From positions 2,108,001 to 2,172,000 of the forward strand of contig NZ_LT629743.1 in NCBI RefSeq assembly GCF_900105095.1: a DNA stretch of 64,000 bases, written 5' to 3'. The stretch comes from Erythrobacter sp. HL-111 (GTDB taxonomy: Bacteria; Pseudomonadota; Alphaproteobacteria; Sphingomonadales; Sphingomonadaceae). This document shows positions 8,932 through 18,391 of the stretch, piece after piece. Both the position numbers and the translations under genes were made by a program. The first letter of the stretch is position 1; each line of letters opens with the position of its first letter. The notes beneath the pieces are model-generated. The model was not told where the DNA came from and did not search any database. It saw nothing but the letters and a program-made list of their open reading frames with translations.

Positions 8932-11625
8932 CTAATCCCCGAGGCTGCGCGTGACCTGTTCGTAGGTGTCGCGCGAGAGATTGCCGGCGGCAAGGATGCG
9001 TTCGAGTTCGCCCTTCATCAGCGCGGCGCGCCCCGGCTCGATCCGGCGCCAGCGGCCCAGCGGCGAGACGAAGCGAGCCGCGGTCTGGGGGTTCGCCCTG
9101 TCGACTTCGAGGATGACGTCGGCGATCATGCGGTAGCCTTCCCCGCCGGCATCGTGGAAGCCCTTGGGATTGCCCGCGAAGGCCATGTAGAGCGAGCGCA
9201 GGCGATTGGGATTCCTCAGCGTGAAGTCGGGATGCCTCGCCAGTGCCTGGACCTGCGCGATCACGTCGGGATGGAGCGACAGCGCCTGCAGGGTGAACCA
9301 CTTGTCGATCACCAGCGCGTTGCCGCGATAGCGTTCGTAGAAGGCGGCGAGCCGCTGCTCGCGCGCCGGGTGGTCGAGCCCGGCGAGCACCATCAGCGCG
9401 CCCTGCCGGTCGGTCATGTTGTCGGCGGCATCGTATTGCGCGGCGGCGAGGTCGGCCGCGCTCGCCGGGTCTGCGGCGGCGAGGAGAACGAGCGCCTGCG
9501 TCTTGACCTTGCGCGCCCCGCGCCCCGCCGGATCGTCGAACGCGATGGCGCTCGCGCGTTCGTAACAGGCCGAAAGCTCGCCCGCGAGTTCGCTGCCGAG
9601 CGCCGCCTTCAGCGCCTCGCGCTCGCGGTGGATCGCGCCGGGATCGGCCTTGCGCCCGGACTTCGCCCCCGAATCGGCCATGGCCTCGAACAGGTAGGCC
9701 TCGCTCGGCAGCAGCATCAGCTCCCCGCGCATCGCGTCGTCGAGCTCGCCGTCGGTCAGCACCGCGCGCATCGCCGCCACGATCGCCGCGCGCCCCTCGG
9801 CGGCGGCGGCGGCGGACAATTCCCCGCTCGCCGCGCCGACGAGATGCGAGAGCGCCAGCTCCTGCATCGCCTCGGTCCGGGCGAAGGGATCATCGTCGCG
9901 CGCGGCGAGGAAGACGAGGTCTTCGTGCGCGAGTTCCCGCTCGATGATGACCGGGGCGGAAAAGCCGCGATTGATCGAGACGACCGGACCGGGTCCGGCG
10001 AGCGGCAGGTCGAAGCTCCGCTCCGCCTCGTCGAGCACGACCAGCCGTTCCTCGCCCAGCGCGCCGCCATCGGGGGCATTGCCGCGCGAATGGACCGCGA
10101 CGCGCAGCGGGATCGGCATGGGCTGCTTGTCCGGCTGGCCCGGGGTCGCGGGGACCGTCTGCGAGAGGGTCAGCGTGAGCGTGTCGCCGCTCACCCGGGA
10201 GCGGACCTTCACCCGCGGCGTGCCGGCCTGCGAATACCACAGGCGGAACCGTTCCAGGTCGAGCCCGGCGCCTTCCTCGATCGCGCGGACGAAATCCTCG
10301 CAGGTAGCCGCCTCGCCGTCATGGCGGTCGAAATAGAGGTCGGTCCCGGCGCGGAACCGCCCCGCGCCTGCCATGGTCCGCATCATGCGGATCACCTCGG
10401 CCCCCTTGTTGTAGACGGTCGCGGTGTAAAAGTTGCTGATCTCGCGGTAGGAATCGGGCCGGATCGGATGGGCGAGCGGACCCGCATCTTCGGGGAATTG
10501 CGCCGCGCGCAGGATGCGGACATCCTCGATCCGCTTGACCGCCTCGCCCCGCATGTCCTGCGAGAAGAGCTGGTCGCGCAGCACGGTGAAGCCTTCCTTG
10601 AGCGAAAGCTGGAACCAGTCGCGGCAGGTCACGCGGTTGCCCGACCAGTTGTGGAAATATTCGTGCGCGATCACGCCTTCGACCGCGTCGAAATCGGCAT
10701 CGGTCGCGGTGTCGGGGTCGGCCAGCACGTATTTCGTGTTGAAGACGTTGAGGCCCTTGTTCTCCATCGCCCCCATGTTGAAGTCGCTCACGGCGACGAT
10801 GTTGTAGAGATCGAGGTCGTATTCGCGCCCGAAGGTTTCCTCGTCCCATTTCATCGAGCGATGCAGCGATTCGAGCGCGTGATCGGTCAGCGCGAGGTCT
10901 TCGGGCCGGACCCAGATGTTGCATTCGACCCTGCGGCCAGAGCGGGTGACGAAGGGCTTCGAATTGGCGACGAGATCGCCCGCCACGAGCGCGAAGAGAT
11001 AGGAGGGCTTGGGCCAGGGATCGTGCCATTCGGCCCAGTGCGTACCGTCGCCGTTCTCGCCCTCGCCGGTGCGGTTGCCGTTGGCGAGCAGGATCGGGAA
11101 GGCGTCCTTCGGCCCTTCCATCCGCACGGTGTAGGTGGACAGCACGTCGGGCCGGTCGGGGAAGAAGGTGATGCGGCGGAAACCTTCGGCCTCGCACTGG
11201 GTGCACAGCATCCCGCCCGAGGCGTAGAGGCCCATCAGCTGCGTGTTGGCGGAAGGGTCGATCTCGGTGACGATCTCGACCTCGTGCCCCTCGCCCGGAA
11301 GCGTCAGGACCAGGTCGGGGCCGTCCATGCGGTAATCGGCGACCTGCACCCCGTCGATCGCGACCCGCAGCGGGGTCAGTCCGTCGCCGTCGAGGCGCAG
11401 GTCCTGCGTCTGCTCGTCCGAGGCCGGGTTGCGCTCCACCCTGAGGGTCGCCGTCACGCGGGTCCTGTCGAGGCCGAGCCGGAACGCGAGCCGGGTCTCG
11501 GGGACCGCCCAGGGGAAGGGCCGGTAATCCTCGCGCCGGATGATCGGCGGCTCCTTCGGGGGCGGCGCCGCATCGGCGGTCGAGGTGTTGCCTTCGGGGT
11601 TCGTCGGGGTCCTGGCTGCATCCAT
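8932..11625 (-). CDS. pepN: Aminopeptidase N (M1 family)
   Basis: The 897-residue zinc exopeptidase shows the exopeptidase motif MGAMENKGLNVFN and the zinc signature VIAHEYFHNWSGNRV. The all-helical C-terminal ERAP-like domain fills the last ~350 residues, including the tail of short helical repeats typical of the E. coli PepN type. It removes N-terminal residues from peptides in the cytoplasm. The frame is open 80 residues further upstream, but that part would overlap the divergent gene at 11678, so ATG 11625 is preferred. The short distance to the divergent gene implies a compact shared promoter region. Confidence 0.94.
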   Translation of the reverse strand: MDAARTPTNPEGNTSTADAAPPPKEPPIIRREDYRPFPWAVPETRLAFRLGLDRTRVTATLRVERNPASDEQTQDLRLDGDGLTPLRVAIDGVQVADYRMDGPDLVLTLPGEGHEVEIVTEIDPSANTQLMGLYASGGMLCTQCEAEGFRRITFFPDRPDVLSTYTVRMEGPKDAFPILLANGNRTGEGENGDGTHWAEWHDPWPKPSYLFALVAGDLVANSKPFVTRSGRRVECNIWVRPEDLALTDHALESLHRSMKWDEETFGREYDLDLYNIVAVSDFNMGAMENKGLNVFNTKYVLADPDTATDADFDAVEGVIAHEYFHNWSGNRVTCRDWFQLSLKEGFTVLRDQLFSQDMRGEAVKRIEDVRILRAAQFPEDAGPLAHPIRPDSYREISNFYTATVYNKGAEVIRMMRTMAGAGRFRAGTDLYFDRHDGEAATCEDFVRAIEEGAGLDLERFRLWYSQAGTPRVKVRSRVSGDTLTLTLSQTVPATPGQPDKQPMPIPLRVAVHSRGNAPDGGALGEERLVVLDEAERSFDLPLAGPGPVVSINRGFSAPVIIERELAHEDLVFLAARDDDPFARTEAMQELALSHLVGAASGELSAAAAAEGRAAIVAAMRAVLTDGELDDAMRGELMLLPSEAYLFEAMADSGAKSGRKADPGAIHREREALKAALGSELAGELSACYERASAIAFDDPAGRGARKVKTQALVLLAAADPASAADLAAAQYDAADNMTDRQGALMVLAGLDHPAREQRLAAFYERYRGNALVIDKWFTLQALSLHPDVIAQVQALARHPDFTLRNPNRLRSLYMAFAGNPKGFHDAGGEGYRMIADVILEVDRANPQTAARFVSPLGRWRRIEPGRAALMKGELERILAAGNLSRDTYEQVTRSLGD

Positions 11626-11677
11626 GCCCTGCGATTTAGATTGATTCGCGCCCGCGTCCAACCGCATGGAGCAGGCC

Positions 11678-12472
11678 ATGTCGCATTTGTTGATCTTCGG
11701 ACTCGGATACACGGCGCAGCGGATCGCGGCGCGGCTGCGCGAAAACGGCTGGCAGGTGCGCGCGACGGGCAGCGCCGGCGACCTCGATTTCGGCGATCGC
11801 GAAGCGGTGCTCTCGGCGCTGGACGGGGCGAGCCACGTCCTCTCCTCGGTCCCGCCGGATCGCACTGCCGGAACCGACCCGGTGCTCGAGGCCTATGGCG
11901 CGGCGCTGGCGGGCAGGCCGCTGTTCTACCTTTCCTCGACCGGCGTCTATGGCGACCGGCAGGGCGCATGGGTGGACGAGGCGACTCCGACCATCGCCGA
12001 AGGCGGCGAGGGCCGCCGCAACGCCCGGGCCGAGGCGGACCTCGCGTGGCTCGACCTCGGCGCGCGGGTGTTCCGCCTGCCCGGCATATATGGCCCGGGG
12101 CGCAGCGCATTGGACCGGGTGCGCGAGGGGAAGGCGCGGCGCATCGACCTGCCCGGGCAGGTCTTCAGCCGCATCCATGTCGACGACATCGCCGGCGCGG
12201 TGGTCGCGGCGCTGCTGCGGGACGCGCCGCCCGGGGCCTACAATATCGGCGACGACCTTCCCGCGAGCGGCAATGAAGTGACCGAGCACGCCTGCCGCCT
12301 GCTCGGCGTGCAGCCCCCGCCGCTCGAAAGTCTCGAGGAAGCCGCCCTTTCCCAGATGGCCCGCGGTTTCTACATGGAGAACCGCCGGGTCGCGAACGGC
12401 AAGGCGAAGCGGGTGCTGGGCTGGACTCCGCGCTTTCCCACCTATGTCGAAGGGCTGGAAAGCCTGTCCTAG
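11678..12472 (+). CDS. NAD-dependent epimerase/dehydratase-like (YeeZ-type) protein
   Basis: The 264-residue Rossmann-fold protein has a glycine motif LLIFGLGYTAQRIA, an atypical extended-SDR dinucleotide site. Later segments are FYLSSTGVYGDRQGAW (Ser/Tyr), FRLPGIYGPGRSALDR and a C-terminal segment (GWTPRFPTYVEGL). This matches the YeeZ-like group of epimerase homologues with unknown substrate. An ATG four codons upstream exists, but ATG 11678 has GGAG six bases before it. It diverges from pepN and ends 26 bases before the convergent DMT gene. Confidence 0.8.
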   Translation: MSHLLIFGLGYTAQRIAARLRENGWQVRATGSAGDLDFGDREAVLSALDGASHVLSSVPPDRTAGTDPVLEAYGAALAGRPLFYLSSTGVYGDRQGAWVDEATPTIAEGGEGRRNARAEADLAWLDLGARVFRLPGIYGPGRSALDRVREGKARRIDLPGQVFSRIHVDDIAGAVVAALLRDAPPGAYNIGDDLPASGNEVTEHACRLLGVQPPPLESLEEAALSQMARGFYMENRRVANGKAKRVLGWTPRFPTYVEGLESLS

Positions 12473-12498
12473 CCCCGGGCCAGCGCTTACCGAGCCTC

Positions 12499-13434
12499 CT
12501 ATGTCCTCAAGCGGGCCGTTTCCTCGACCTGGATCGCCTTCTGCCGCCGCGCCTTCAGCGCGATCACCATGCCGAGCACCGCCAGCGCCATCCCCACCGC
12601 GGTGAGCAGGGTCCAGCGATAATCCTCGAACAGGGTCGAGAGCGCCATCGCCACCGCGATCGTCAGGATCGAGTTATAGGCCGTGCGCCCTGCCCCGATC
12701 TCCCGCACGAGGTTGTAATGCAGCGGAAAGGTCACGACCGATCCGATCAGCGCGAGATAGGCGATGCCCGCCCAGTAGGTCGGCTTTGCCGGGAAAGGCG
12801 GCGGGCCGGCGGTGGCGAGGGCATAACCGAGGTCGAACACGGTGCCATACAGCATCGCCCAGGCGAGCAGGCTCACCATCGGCACTGCACGCCCGGTCGG
12901 ATTGGCCTGGATCACGTTCGCGACCGAGGCAGCGAGGATGCCGAGCAGGGCAAGCGCGATGCCGAGCAGCACGTTGCCGCCGACGACGCCCGCATCGGGG
13001 TTCGCCCGCCATTCGTGGACCAGCAGGAAGGAAACGCCGACGATCGCCACCGCGCTGCCGACGATGAACCCGCCCTGCACCCGCTCGCCCAGAAATGCCC
13101 TTGCGAACAGGGCATTGGGCACCATCAGCAGCGCGAACATCATCGCCACGATCCCGGAGGTGACGTAAAGCTCGGCGTGATAGACGAACAGGAAATTGCC
13201 CGAGAACTGGAACAGCCCGACCAGCACCGCCAGCCGCTGTTCCGGCCCCGTCAGGCGCAGCCGCCGCTTCATCACCAGCGCGACGCAGAACAGCGCCGGC
13301 GTGGCGAGCGCGAAGCGGTAGAACACGCTCCACGCCGCGGGCACGCCGTCGATCTGCCCGGTGATGACGAACCAGGTCGAACCCCAGATCGTGCCGGTCA
13401 GGACGAAGGGGAGGATGACCCTCCACCTCAGCAT
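12499..13434 (-). CDS. EamA/DMT-family transporter
   Basis: The 311-residue integral membrane protein has about ten hydrophobic helices in two EamA repeats. The first opens with PFVLTGTIWGSTWFVI and the second is centred on GNVLLGIALALLGILAA. The family exports amino acids, nucleotides or other small metabolites; the substrate here is unknown. A GTG at 13455 overlaps the stop of the upstream lyase gene (GTGA) and would add seven residues; ATG 13434 is equally possible and is listed. Overlap with the lyase implies co-transcription, so the exported compound may relate to threonine or another beta-hydroxy amino acid. Confidence 0.87.
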   Translation of the reverse strand: MLRWRVILPFVLTGTIWGSTWFVITGQIDGVPAAWSVFYRFALATPALFCVALVMKRRLRLTGPEQRLAVLVGLFQFSGNFLFVYHAELYVTSGIVAMMFALLMVPNALFARAFLGERVQGGFIVGSAVAIVGVSFLLVHEWRANPDAGVVGGNVLLGIALALLGILAASVANVIQANPTGRAVPMVSLLAWAMLYGTVFDLGYALATAGPPPFPAKPTYWAGIAYLALIGSVVTFPLHYNLVREIGAGRTAYNSILTIAVAMALSTLFEDYRWTLLTAVGMALAVLGMVIALKARRQKAIQVEETARLRT

Positions 13435-13451
13435 GTCGGTCGTGCCGGCGC

Positions 13452-14471
13452 TCACAGCGAGGCGATCGCCCGGCCGAGCTCGATTGCATCCTCCTGCGCC
13501 GTGTTCCAGGCGGTGACGAAGCGCGCGGCCCCGGCGCCCCAGTCGTAGAAGGCGAACCCCTGCTCCCGCAGCGCCGCGCGCTCCTTGGGGGAAAGCCGCA
13601 CGAACAGCTCGTTCGCCTCGACCGCGTGCATCAGCCGGTCGCCGCAGCCGCTCGCCACTTCCTGCGCCGCCGCATTGGCGTGGGCGGCATTGGCGAGCCA
13701 CAGGTCGTCCTCCAGCATCGCCAGCACTTGCGCGGCGAGATAGCGGCCCTTGCACTGGAGGTGCCCGGCGCGCTTGCGGCGATAGCGGACCTCGGCCGCC
13801 TTGTCGGGATCGAACAGGACCACCGCCTCGGCGCCCATGCCGCCGTTCTTGATGAAGCCGAAGGCGAGGCTGTCGACCGGGCCGCTGGCCGCACGCGCCG
13901 CCTCGCCCGCATCCTCCGACAGGCCCGCGGCGGCATTGGCGAAGCGCGCCCCGTCCATGTGGAGCCCGAGCCCGCGCGTCGCGGCGAACTTGCCCAGCGC
14001 CTCGAGCTCGGGCAGGGCATAGGCGCGGCCATATTCGCTCGCCTGCGTGATCGAAATGGCGTGCGGCTGGACCTGGTGGACATCGTCGCGGATCGGGTCG
14101 ATCGCGGCCGCGATCCCCTCCGGCGTCAGCAGCGCGCCTTCGCCCGGGACCAGGATCAGCTTCGCCCCATGCAGGAAGAAGCCGGGCGCGCCGCCCTCGT
14201 CGACCTCGATGTGCGCCTCCTCGTGGCACACCACCGCACCGTGGGGCGCGCACATGGTCCCGAGCGCGAGGCAGTTCGCCGCCGTGCCCGTCGCCACCCA
14301 GAGCCCCGCACACTCACGCCCGAACAGGTCGGTGAAGCGTGCGTCGAGTTCGGCCGAGAGCGCGTCGCCATCATACGGATTGTCGGGGCTGTCGGCCGCG
14401 CGCATCGCCTCCCACACCTTCGGGTGGACGGCGGCGGCGTTGTCGGAGAGAAAGGGTTTCGCGCTGGACAT
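13452..14471 (-). CDS. Low-specificity threonine aldolase / beta-eliminating lyase family (PLP)
   Basis: The 339-residue fold-type I PLP enzyme has the aspartate segment GLHMDGARFANAA, the lysine segment FGFIKNGGMGAEAV and the N-terminal SDNAAAVHPKVWEAM. The family cleaves L-threonine or L-allo-threonine to glycine and acetaldehyde. The sequence after the PLP lysine (KNGGMGAEAVV) differs from the classic KGLGAPVGS, as in the proteobacterial subgroup, so exact substrate use is uncertain. It overlaps the downstream DMT gene by a GTGA junction. Confidence 0.85.
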   Translation of the reverse strand: MSSAKPFLSDNAAAVHPKVWEAMRAADSPDNPYDGDALSAELDARFTDLFGRECAGLWVATGTAANCLALGTMCAPHGAVVCHEEAHIEVDEGGAPGFFLHGAKLILVPGEGALLTPEGIAAAIDPIRDDVHQVQPHAISITQASEYGRAYALPELEALGKFAATRGLGLHMDGARFANAAAGLSEDAGEAARAASGPVDSLAFGFIKNGGMGAEAVVLFDPDKAAEVRYRRKRAGHLQCKGRYLAAQVLAMLEDDLWLANAAHANAAAQEVASGCGDRLMHAVEANELFVRLSPKERAALREQGFAFYDWGAGAARFVTAWNTAQEDAIELGRAIASL

Positions 14472-14523
14472 CGAGGAACGCCTCTAGCCGCCATGGCGTT
14501 GATGGCAAGGAGGAGCATCACCC

Positions 14524-14838
14524 ATGACCGAACCGCACACCGAAGGCGAGCCGACCATCACCCATCATGTCCAGGGCCAGGGCGGGCGCTATGTCGCCGA
14601 ATTGCCGGGCGAGGTCGACCAGGGCTTCCTCGAATGGCAGCCGGGCGATGCCGACGACGTGCGCGTCGCGCGCACCACGGTCGTCCCCCGCGCGATCGGC
14701 GGGCGCGGCGTCGCCGCGCGGCTGACCGAACGCATGGTCGAGGACGCCCGGCGCGAAGGCTTCCGGATCGATCCCGCCTGCTCCTATGTCGCAAGGAAAT
14801 TCGACGAGAACCCCGACTGGAGCGACCTCAGGGCCTAG
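14524..14838 (+). CDS. Small GNAT-fold N-acetyltransferase (YjdJ-like)
   Basis: The 104-residue protein belongs to the short GNAT subgroup that keeps the acetyl-CoA loop (VVPRAIGGRGVAARLTERMV) and the C-terminal ACSYVARKFDENPDW segment. A strong AAGGAGGAG ribosome-binding site lies about 8 bases before ATG 14524. The natural substrate of this subgroup is unknown. The stop touches the convergent PH-domain gene. Confidence 0.86.
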   Translation: MTEPHTEGEPTITHHVQGQGGRYVAELPGEVDQGFLEWQPGDADDVRVARTTVVPRAIGGRGVAARLTERMVEDARREGFRIDPACSYVARKFDENPDWSDLRA

Positions 14839-16481
14839 GCGCGGCCATCGTCCAGCCGCGAGAAATCGGTCGCGGCGATCGTCTCGATCACCTTTGCGCG
14901 CAACTCGCGCGCGCGTTCGAGCGGCACGCCGGGGATAGAGAATTCGCCGCCTGCCAGCCCCAGGTGCACGGTCGCATAGCCGCGGTGCCGTGCGATCGGA
15001 CCCTGTGCGATCTCGACCGAGTGCAGCTTCAGACGGGTCGCGACCTGCATCCGTGGCGACAGGATCCCGCTCACCCCCATGATCTGCGCGTCGTCGAGGG
15101 CGTGCCGCTTGAACCGCCAGGCGAGCGCCTGCAGGCCAGCGTTGACCACGCCCAGCAGCAACGGCCCGCCCACCGCGAGCGAGGTCCATTCGGGCGCCCG
15201 GATCGAGGTCGCGATCCCGGCGATGATCGCGACGATGAAGAAGACGAGCGAATTGAGGATCATCGCATCGGTGCGGTAGGCTAGGGTCGCGCGATGCCAG
15301 TCCTCGTCCGCACCCGGCAGGCGGAAGCCCGCGGCCCTGGCGATCGGCTCGATCTCGGACAGCCGGGCGAAGGGCGCGACGACATGGCTCGACTGGCCTG
15401 CGTCCTGCGCGAGGCTGACGAAGCTCAGCCCGTGCCAGCCGAAACGGTAGCGCAGCCAGCCGGTCGTGAGCATGATCCCCTGCACCCGGTGGACCGGCAT
15501 GACCACGTCGGTCCGGGTGAACAGGCCGCGGCGGCGGCGAAAGCCCCGCGCCGTGCGCTCGAGCACGAAGCCCCATTCGCGCGCGACGGTCCGCATGATG
15601 CCCGTGGCCGAGCCGATGAACAGCACCGCGACCAGCCCCGCCAGCGCGGTCAGCGCCTGCCCGTAGGCGCCCAGTTCGAGAACCCAGCTGCCCTGCCGTT
15701 CGACCACCTGTTCCACGACCTGTTCGTCGATGTCGTCGAAGTCGATGAAACTGTTGGCATACTGGAACAGGCCGCCCAGGACCGCGAAGACCGCGAGCGA
15801 GAATTCGAACAGGCCGAAGGTCAGGATGCGCCGCGTGTCCATCGCGAAGAGCCTTTCGCCCTCCTCGCGCGCGGCGGGCTCGGCTTGCCCGGTGGTCGGG
15901 CGCGCGCTTTCCTCCTGCGCCTCGTCGCGCCGCTCGCGCACCAGTTGCCGCAACCGCTCGCCCTCGGCGCTGGACAGGTAGGCGAGCGCGAGGTCGTCCG
16001 CCCCGCCCGCCCCGGTCTCGATCTTCACCGCGACGAGATCGAACAGCCGCGCGAGCAGGGGCTGTTCGAGGCTCACGTCCTGGATGCGCTCATAGGGGAC
16101 CGAACGGGCCGAACGCGACAAGACGCCGCTTTCGACGCGGATGTCCTGTTCGCCCACGGTGTAGGTCAGCCGGAGCCAGCCGATATAGCTGAAGACCGAG
16201 CCGAGCACCGCGATCGCCGCGCCCACGCCGATGCCGATGAGAACCCCCGCCCCGCCCGAAGAGAACGCGGCGAACAGCGCGGGCAGGATCGCGTTCTGGA
16301 CGCTCGACAGGCTGCCGATGATGACGCTCAACGGCGCGGTGCGCCTGGGTTCGCCGGTGCGCGCGGCCTCCGCGACGCCGCCCTCCTTCGGCCTCTTGCC
16401 GGCGGCGGCGGCGCTGGCGGCGGCGGCGGTGACGGGGACCGAGGGCCGCGCCACCGAGGTTTCGCCTGTCCCCGCGCTCAC
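14835..16481 (-). CDS. Membrane protein with repeated bacterial PH (YdbT-type) domains
   Basis: The 548-residue protein has paired hydrophobic segments followed by bacterial PH-2 units, recognised by RSVPYERIQDVSLEQPLLARLF near residue 140 and again by PVHRVQGIMLTTGWLRYRFG and LKLHSVEIAQGPIARHRGYATVHL. Between them lies a charged insert rich in Arg/Glu. YdbT-like proteins are inner-membrane proteins of unknown function. GTG 16481 overlaps the stop of the smaller PH gene (GTGA), so the two form a pair like ydbS-ydbT of Bacillus. The Ala-rich, low-complexity first 50 residues are unusual. Confidence 0.85.
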   Translation of the reverse strand: MSAGTGETSVARPSVPVTAAAASAAAAGKRPKEGGVAEAARTGEPRRTAPLSVIIGSLSSVQNAILPALFAAFSSGGAGVLIGIGVGAAIAVLGSVFSYIGWLRLTYTVGEQDIRVESGVLSRSARSVPYERIQDVSLEQPLLARLFDLVAVKIETGAGGADDLALAYLSSAEGERLRQLVRERRDEAQEESARPTTGQAEPAAREEGERLFAMDTRRILTFGLFEFSLAVFAVLGGLFQYANSFIDFDDIDEQVVEQVVERQGSWVLELGAYGQALTALAGLVAVLFIGSATGIMRTVAREWGFVLERTARGFRRRRGLFTRTDVVMPVHRVQGIMLTTGWLRYRFGWHGLSFVSLAQDAGQSSHVVAPFARLSEIEPIARAAGFRLPGADEDWHRATLAYRTDAMILNSLVFFIVAIIAGIATSIRAPEWTSLAVGGPLLLGVVNAGLQALAWRFKRHALDDAQIMGVSGILSPRMQVATRLKLHSVEIAQGPIARHRGYATVHLGLAGGEFSIPGVPLERARELRAKVIETIAATDFSRLDDGRA

Positions 16482-17038
16482 AGGCTCTCGCGCTTGATGT
16501 GGGCGCGGATTTCCTCGCGCATCGCGCGCGCGTGTTCCTCGCCCAGCCCCGGCAGGTCGACCGAGGCGTTGTGCGTGCCCGCCGTGTGCAGCGTCATCGT
16601 GGCGATGCCGAAGGCGCGTTCGAGCGGGCCCTGGTCGACGTCGATATGCTGGACCCGGCCGAAGGGGACGACGGTATCGGAGTGCCACAGGACGCCGCGC
16701 ACCACCCGCAGCCGGTCCGCGCTCATCTGGTAGCCGCGCGCGGCGAAGCGGCGTTGGGGCAGGCGGATCACCAGCACGATCGCGAGCAGCAGCAGCGGCC
16801 CGGCGATCAGCCCCGCGGGGACCGGCGCGCCTTCACTCGCCAGCGCGGCCTCGGCGATCAGCGCCCCGATCAGGACGGGGATGAAGAAGAACGTGGTCTG
16901 GAGCCGCAGCACCGTCCGGTAATTCGGATGCAGCTTGGTCAGCTCCTCGCCCTCGGCGACCGGGCGGACGGCAGCGGAGGCCGGCGCGGCGCCTGCGGGC
17001 GGGAGGCTTTCGGCAGGCGGGGAGGCGGTCTGGTCCAT
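16478..17038 (-). CDS. PH-domain membrane protein (YdbS-type)
   Basis: The 186-residue protein has a Pro/Ala-rich N-terminus, two close hydrophobic helices (TTFFFIPVLIGALIAEAALA and LIAGPLLLLAIVLVIRL) and one bacterial PH-2 domain (VVPFGRVQHIDVDQGPLERA, then TLHTAGTHNASVDLPGL). It is the small partner of the YdbT-type protein it overlaps. An upstream ATG at 17074 would add 12 Arg/Ala-rich residues; 17038 is preferred on family resemblance. Function unknown. Confidence 0.83.
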   Translation of the reverse strand: MDQTASPPAESLPPAGAAPASAAVRPVAEGEELTKLHPNYRTVLRLQTTFFFIPVLIGALIAEAALASEGAPVPAGLIAGPLLLLAIVLVIRLPQRRFAARGYQMSADRLRVVRGVLWHSDTVVPFGRVQHIDVDQGPLERAFGIATMTLHTAGTHNASVDLPGLGEEHARAMREEIRAHIKRESL

Positions 17039-17107
17039 CGCCGCCAAGATGTGGGCGCGAGCGCGGGCGCGCAAGCCTCTTGTCGGGCGGGCGCGCCCTC
17101 GCCCGGC

Positions 17108-18277
17108 TCAGGCGCGCTGGTTGAAGCGGCGTCCGATCAGGGCGGCGGCGATGTTGGTTTTCTGCACGTCGGTCGTGCCGCCCGCGATGCCCCAGCCGAA
17201 CCCGTCGCGCAGGCGTTGCTCCATGCCGTATTCCTTGTGATAGCCGTATCCGCCCATGACCTGCACGCCCATCGCGGTGACCTCGCGCACGATCTCGTTG
17301 GCGTAGCATTTCGCGAGGCTGCTTTCGTAGACGGTCGGCAATCCGTCCGGCTGATGCGCGGCATTCGCGGCGGCGCGGTGGATGAGCAGGCGCGCGGCCT
17401 CGACCTTCATCGCCATTTCCGCGAGCTTGAGCTGCACCGCCTGGAACTCGATGATCGGCTTGCCGAAGGCCTCGCGTTCCTGGACATACTGGGTCGCGGC
17501 CTCCAGCGCGGCGGCTGCCACGCCGAGGCTCTGGGTCGCGTTGCCGCAGCGTTCGAGCCCGAAGGCGCTCATCAGCTTCGCAAAACCGCCCGCGCCGATG
17601 ATGACGTTCTCGCCCGGCACCTTCACGTCCTCGATCGCGTAGTCCGCGGTCGGGATGCCGCGAAAGCCGAGCAGTTCCTCGCGCTTGCCGAACTGCATCC
17701 CTTCCATGTCCTTTTCGAGCAGGATCGCACCGATCCCCTTCGCGCCCGGATCGTCGGTGAAGCGGCAATAGGTGACGTAGTAGTCGGAATGGCCCCCGCC
17801 GCTCGTCCAGCGCTTGTAGCCGTTGACGACATAGCCGTTGCCGTCCGCGACCGCGCGGGTCTTGAGGTCGGTCAGCGCCGTGCCCGCGTCGGGTTCGGAC
17901 ATGGAGACCGCGACGACCTTCTCACCCCTGATGACTTCCGGCAGCACGCGGGCCTTCATCCGGTCGGAACCGAAGCGTTCGATCGTGCGGACCGGGCCGA
18001 CCAGCGCCTCGAACACCGGGAAGGCGACCGCGTTGGAGACCTGTGCGAACTCCTCGAGCACCAGCAGCGCCTCGAGATGGCCGAGGCCGAGCCCGCCGTA
18101 TTCCGTGGGCAGGTTGACCCCGAGAAAGCCCATCTCGCCATAGGTGCGCAGCATGTCGCGGGGGACGGGGTAATCCTTCTCCTCCATGTCGCGGGCGAGC
18201 GCGGGCAGTTCGGCGCGGGCGAATTTGCGCGCGGTTTCCCGGAGTTCGCGCTGTTCGTCGGTGAGTGTGAAATCCAT
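17108..18277 (-). CDS. Acyl-CoA dehydrogenase with isovaleryl-CoA-dehydrogenase-type catalytic glutamate
   Basis: The 389-residue flavoenzyme oxidises an acyl-CoA to its 2-enoyl-CoA. FAD/substrate motifs are VAVSMSEPDAGTALTDLK, YVVNGYKRWTSGGG and REAFGKPIIEFQAVQ, with GYGYHKEYGMEQRLRD near the end. The C-terminal position that holds the catalytic Glu in medium-chain enzymes reads GIAGGTTD (Gly 366). A Glu sits instead in FGLERCGN (Glu 242), the place used by isovaleryl- and long-chain acyl-CoA dehydrogenases, so a branched or bulky substrate is likely. It opens the catabolic island and is read away from the GST/SDR pair. Confidence 0.9.
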   Translation of the reverse strand: MDFTLTDEQRELRETARKFARAELPALARDMEEKDYPVPRDMLRTYGEMGFLGVNLPTEYGGLGLGHLEALLVLEEFAQVSNAVAFPVFEALVGPVRTIERFGSDRMKARVLPEVIRGEKVVAVSMSEPDAGTALTDLKTRAVADGNGYVVNGYKRWTSGGGHSDYYVTYCRFTDDPGAKGIGAILLEKDMEGMQFGKREELLGFRGIPTADYAIEDVKVPGENVIIGAGGFAKLMSAFGLERCGNATQSLGVAAAALEAATQYVQEREAFGKPIIEFQAVQLKLAEMAMKVEAARLLIHRAAANAAHQPDGLPTVYESSLAKCYANEIVREVTAMGVQVMGGYGYHKEYGMEQRLRDGFGWGIAGGTTDVQKTNIAAALIGRRFNQRA

Positions 18278-18391
18278 GATCCCTCGATCCCCCTTATGGT
18301 CTTACCCGTCCCCTAGCGCATTTGTGAGGGCGACGCGCAAGACGCTTTTCGCGTAAGCCTGCCGGACACGCAGACAGGGAGAGACCGCGCG

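Noticed and set aside
9154..12276. Very long open frame on the plus strand opposite pepN
   Set aside because: It mirrors the pepN codon pattern, is rich in Arg/Gly/Val low-complexity stretches, has no family motif and results from high GC. Other long antisense frames (for example opposite the receptor at 20047 and the peptidase at 36032) were dropped for the same reason.
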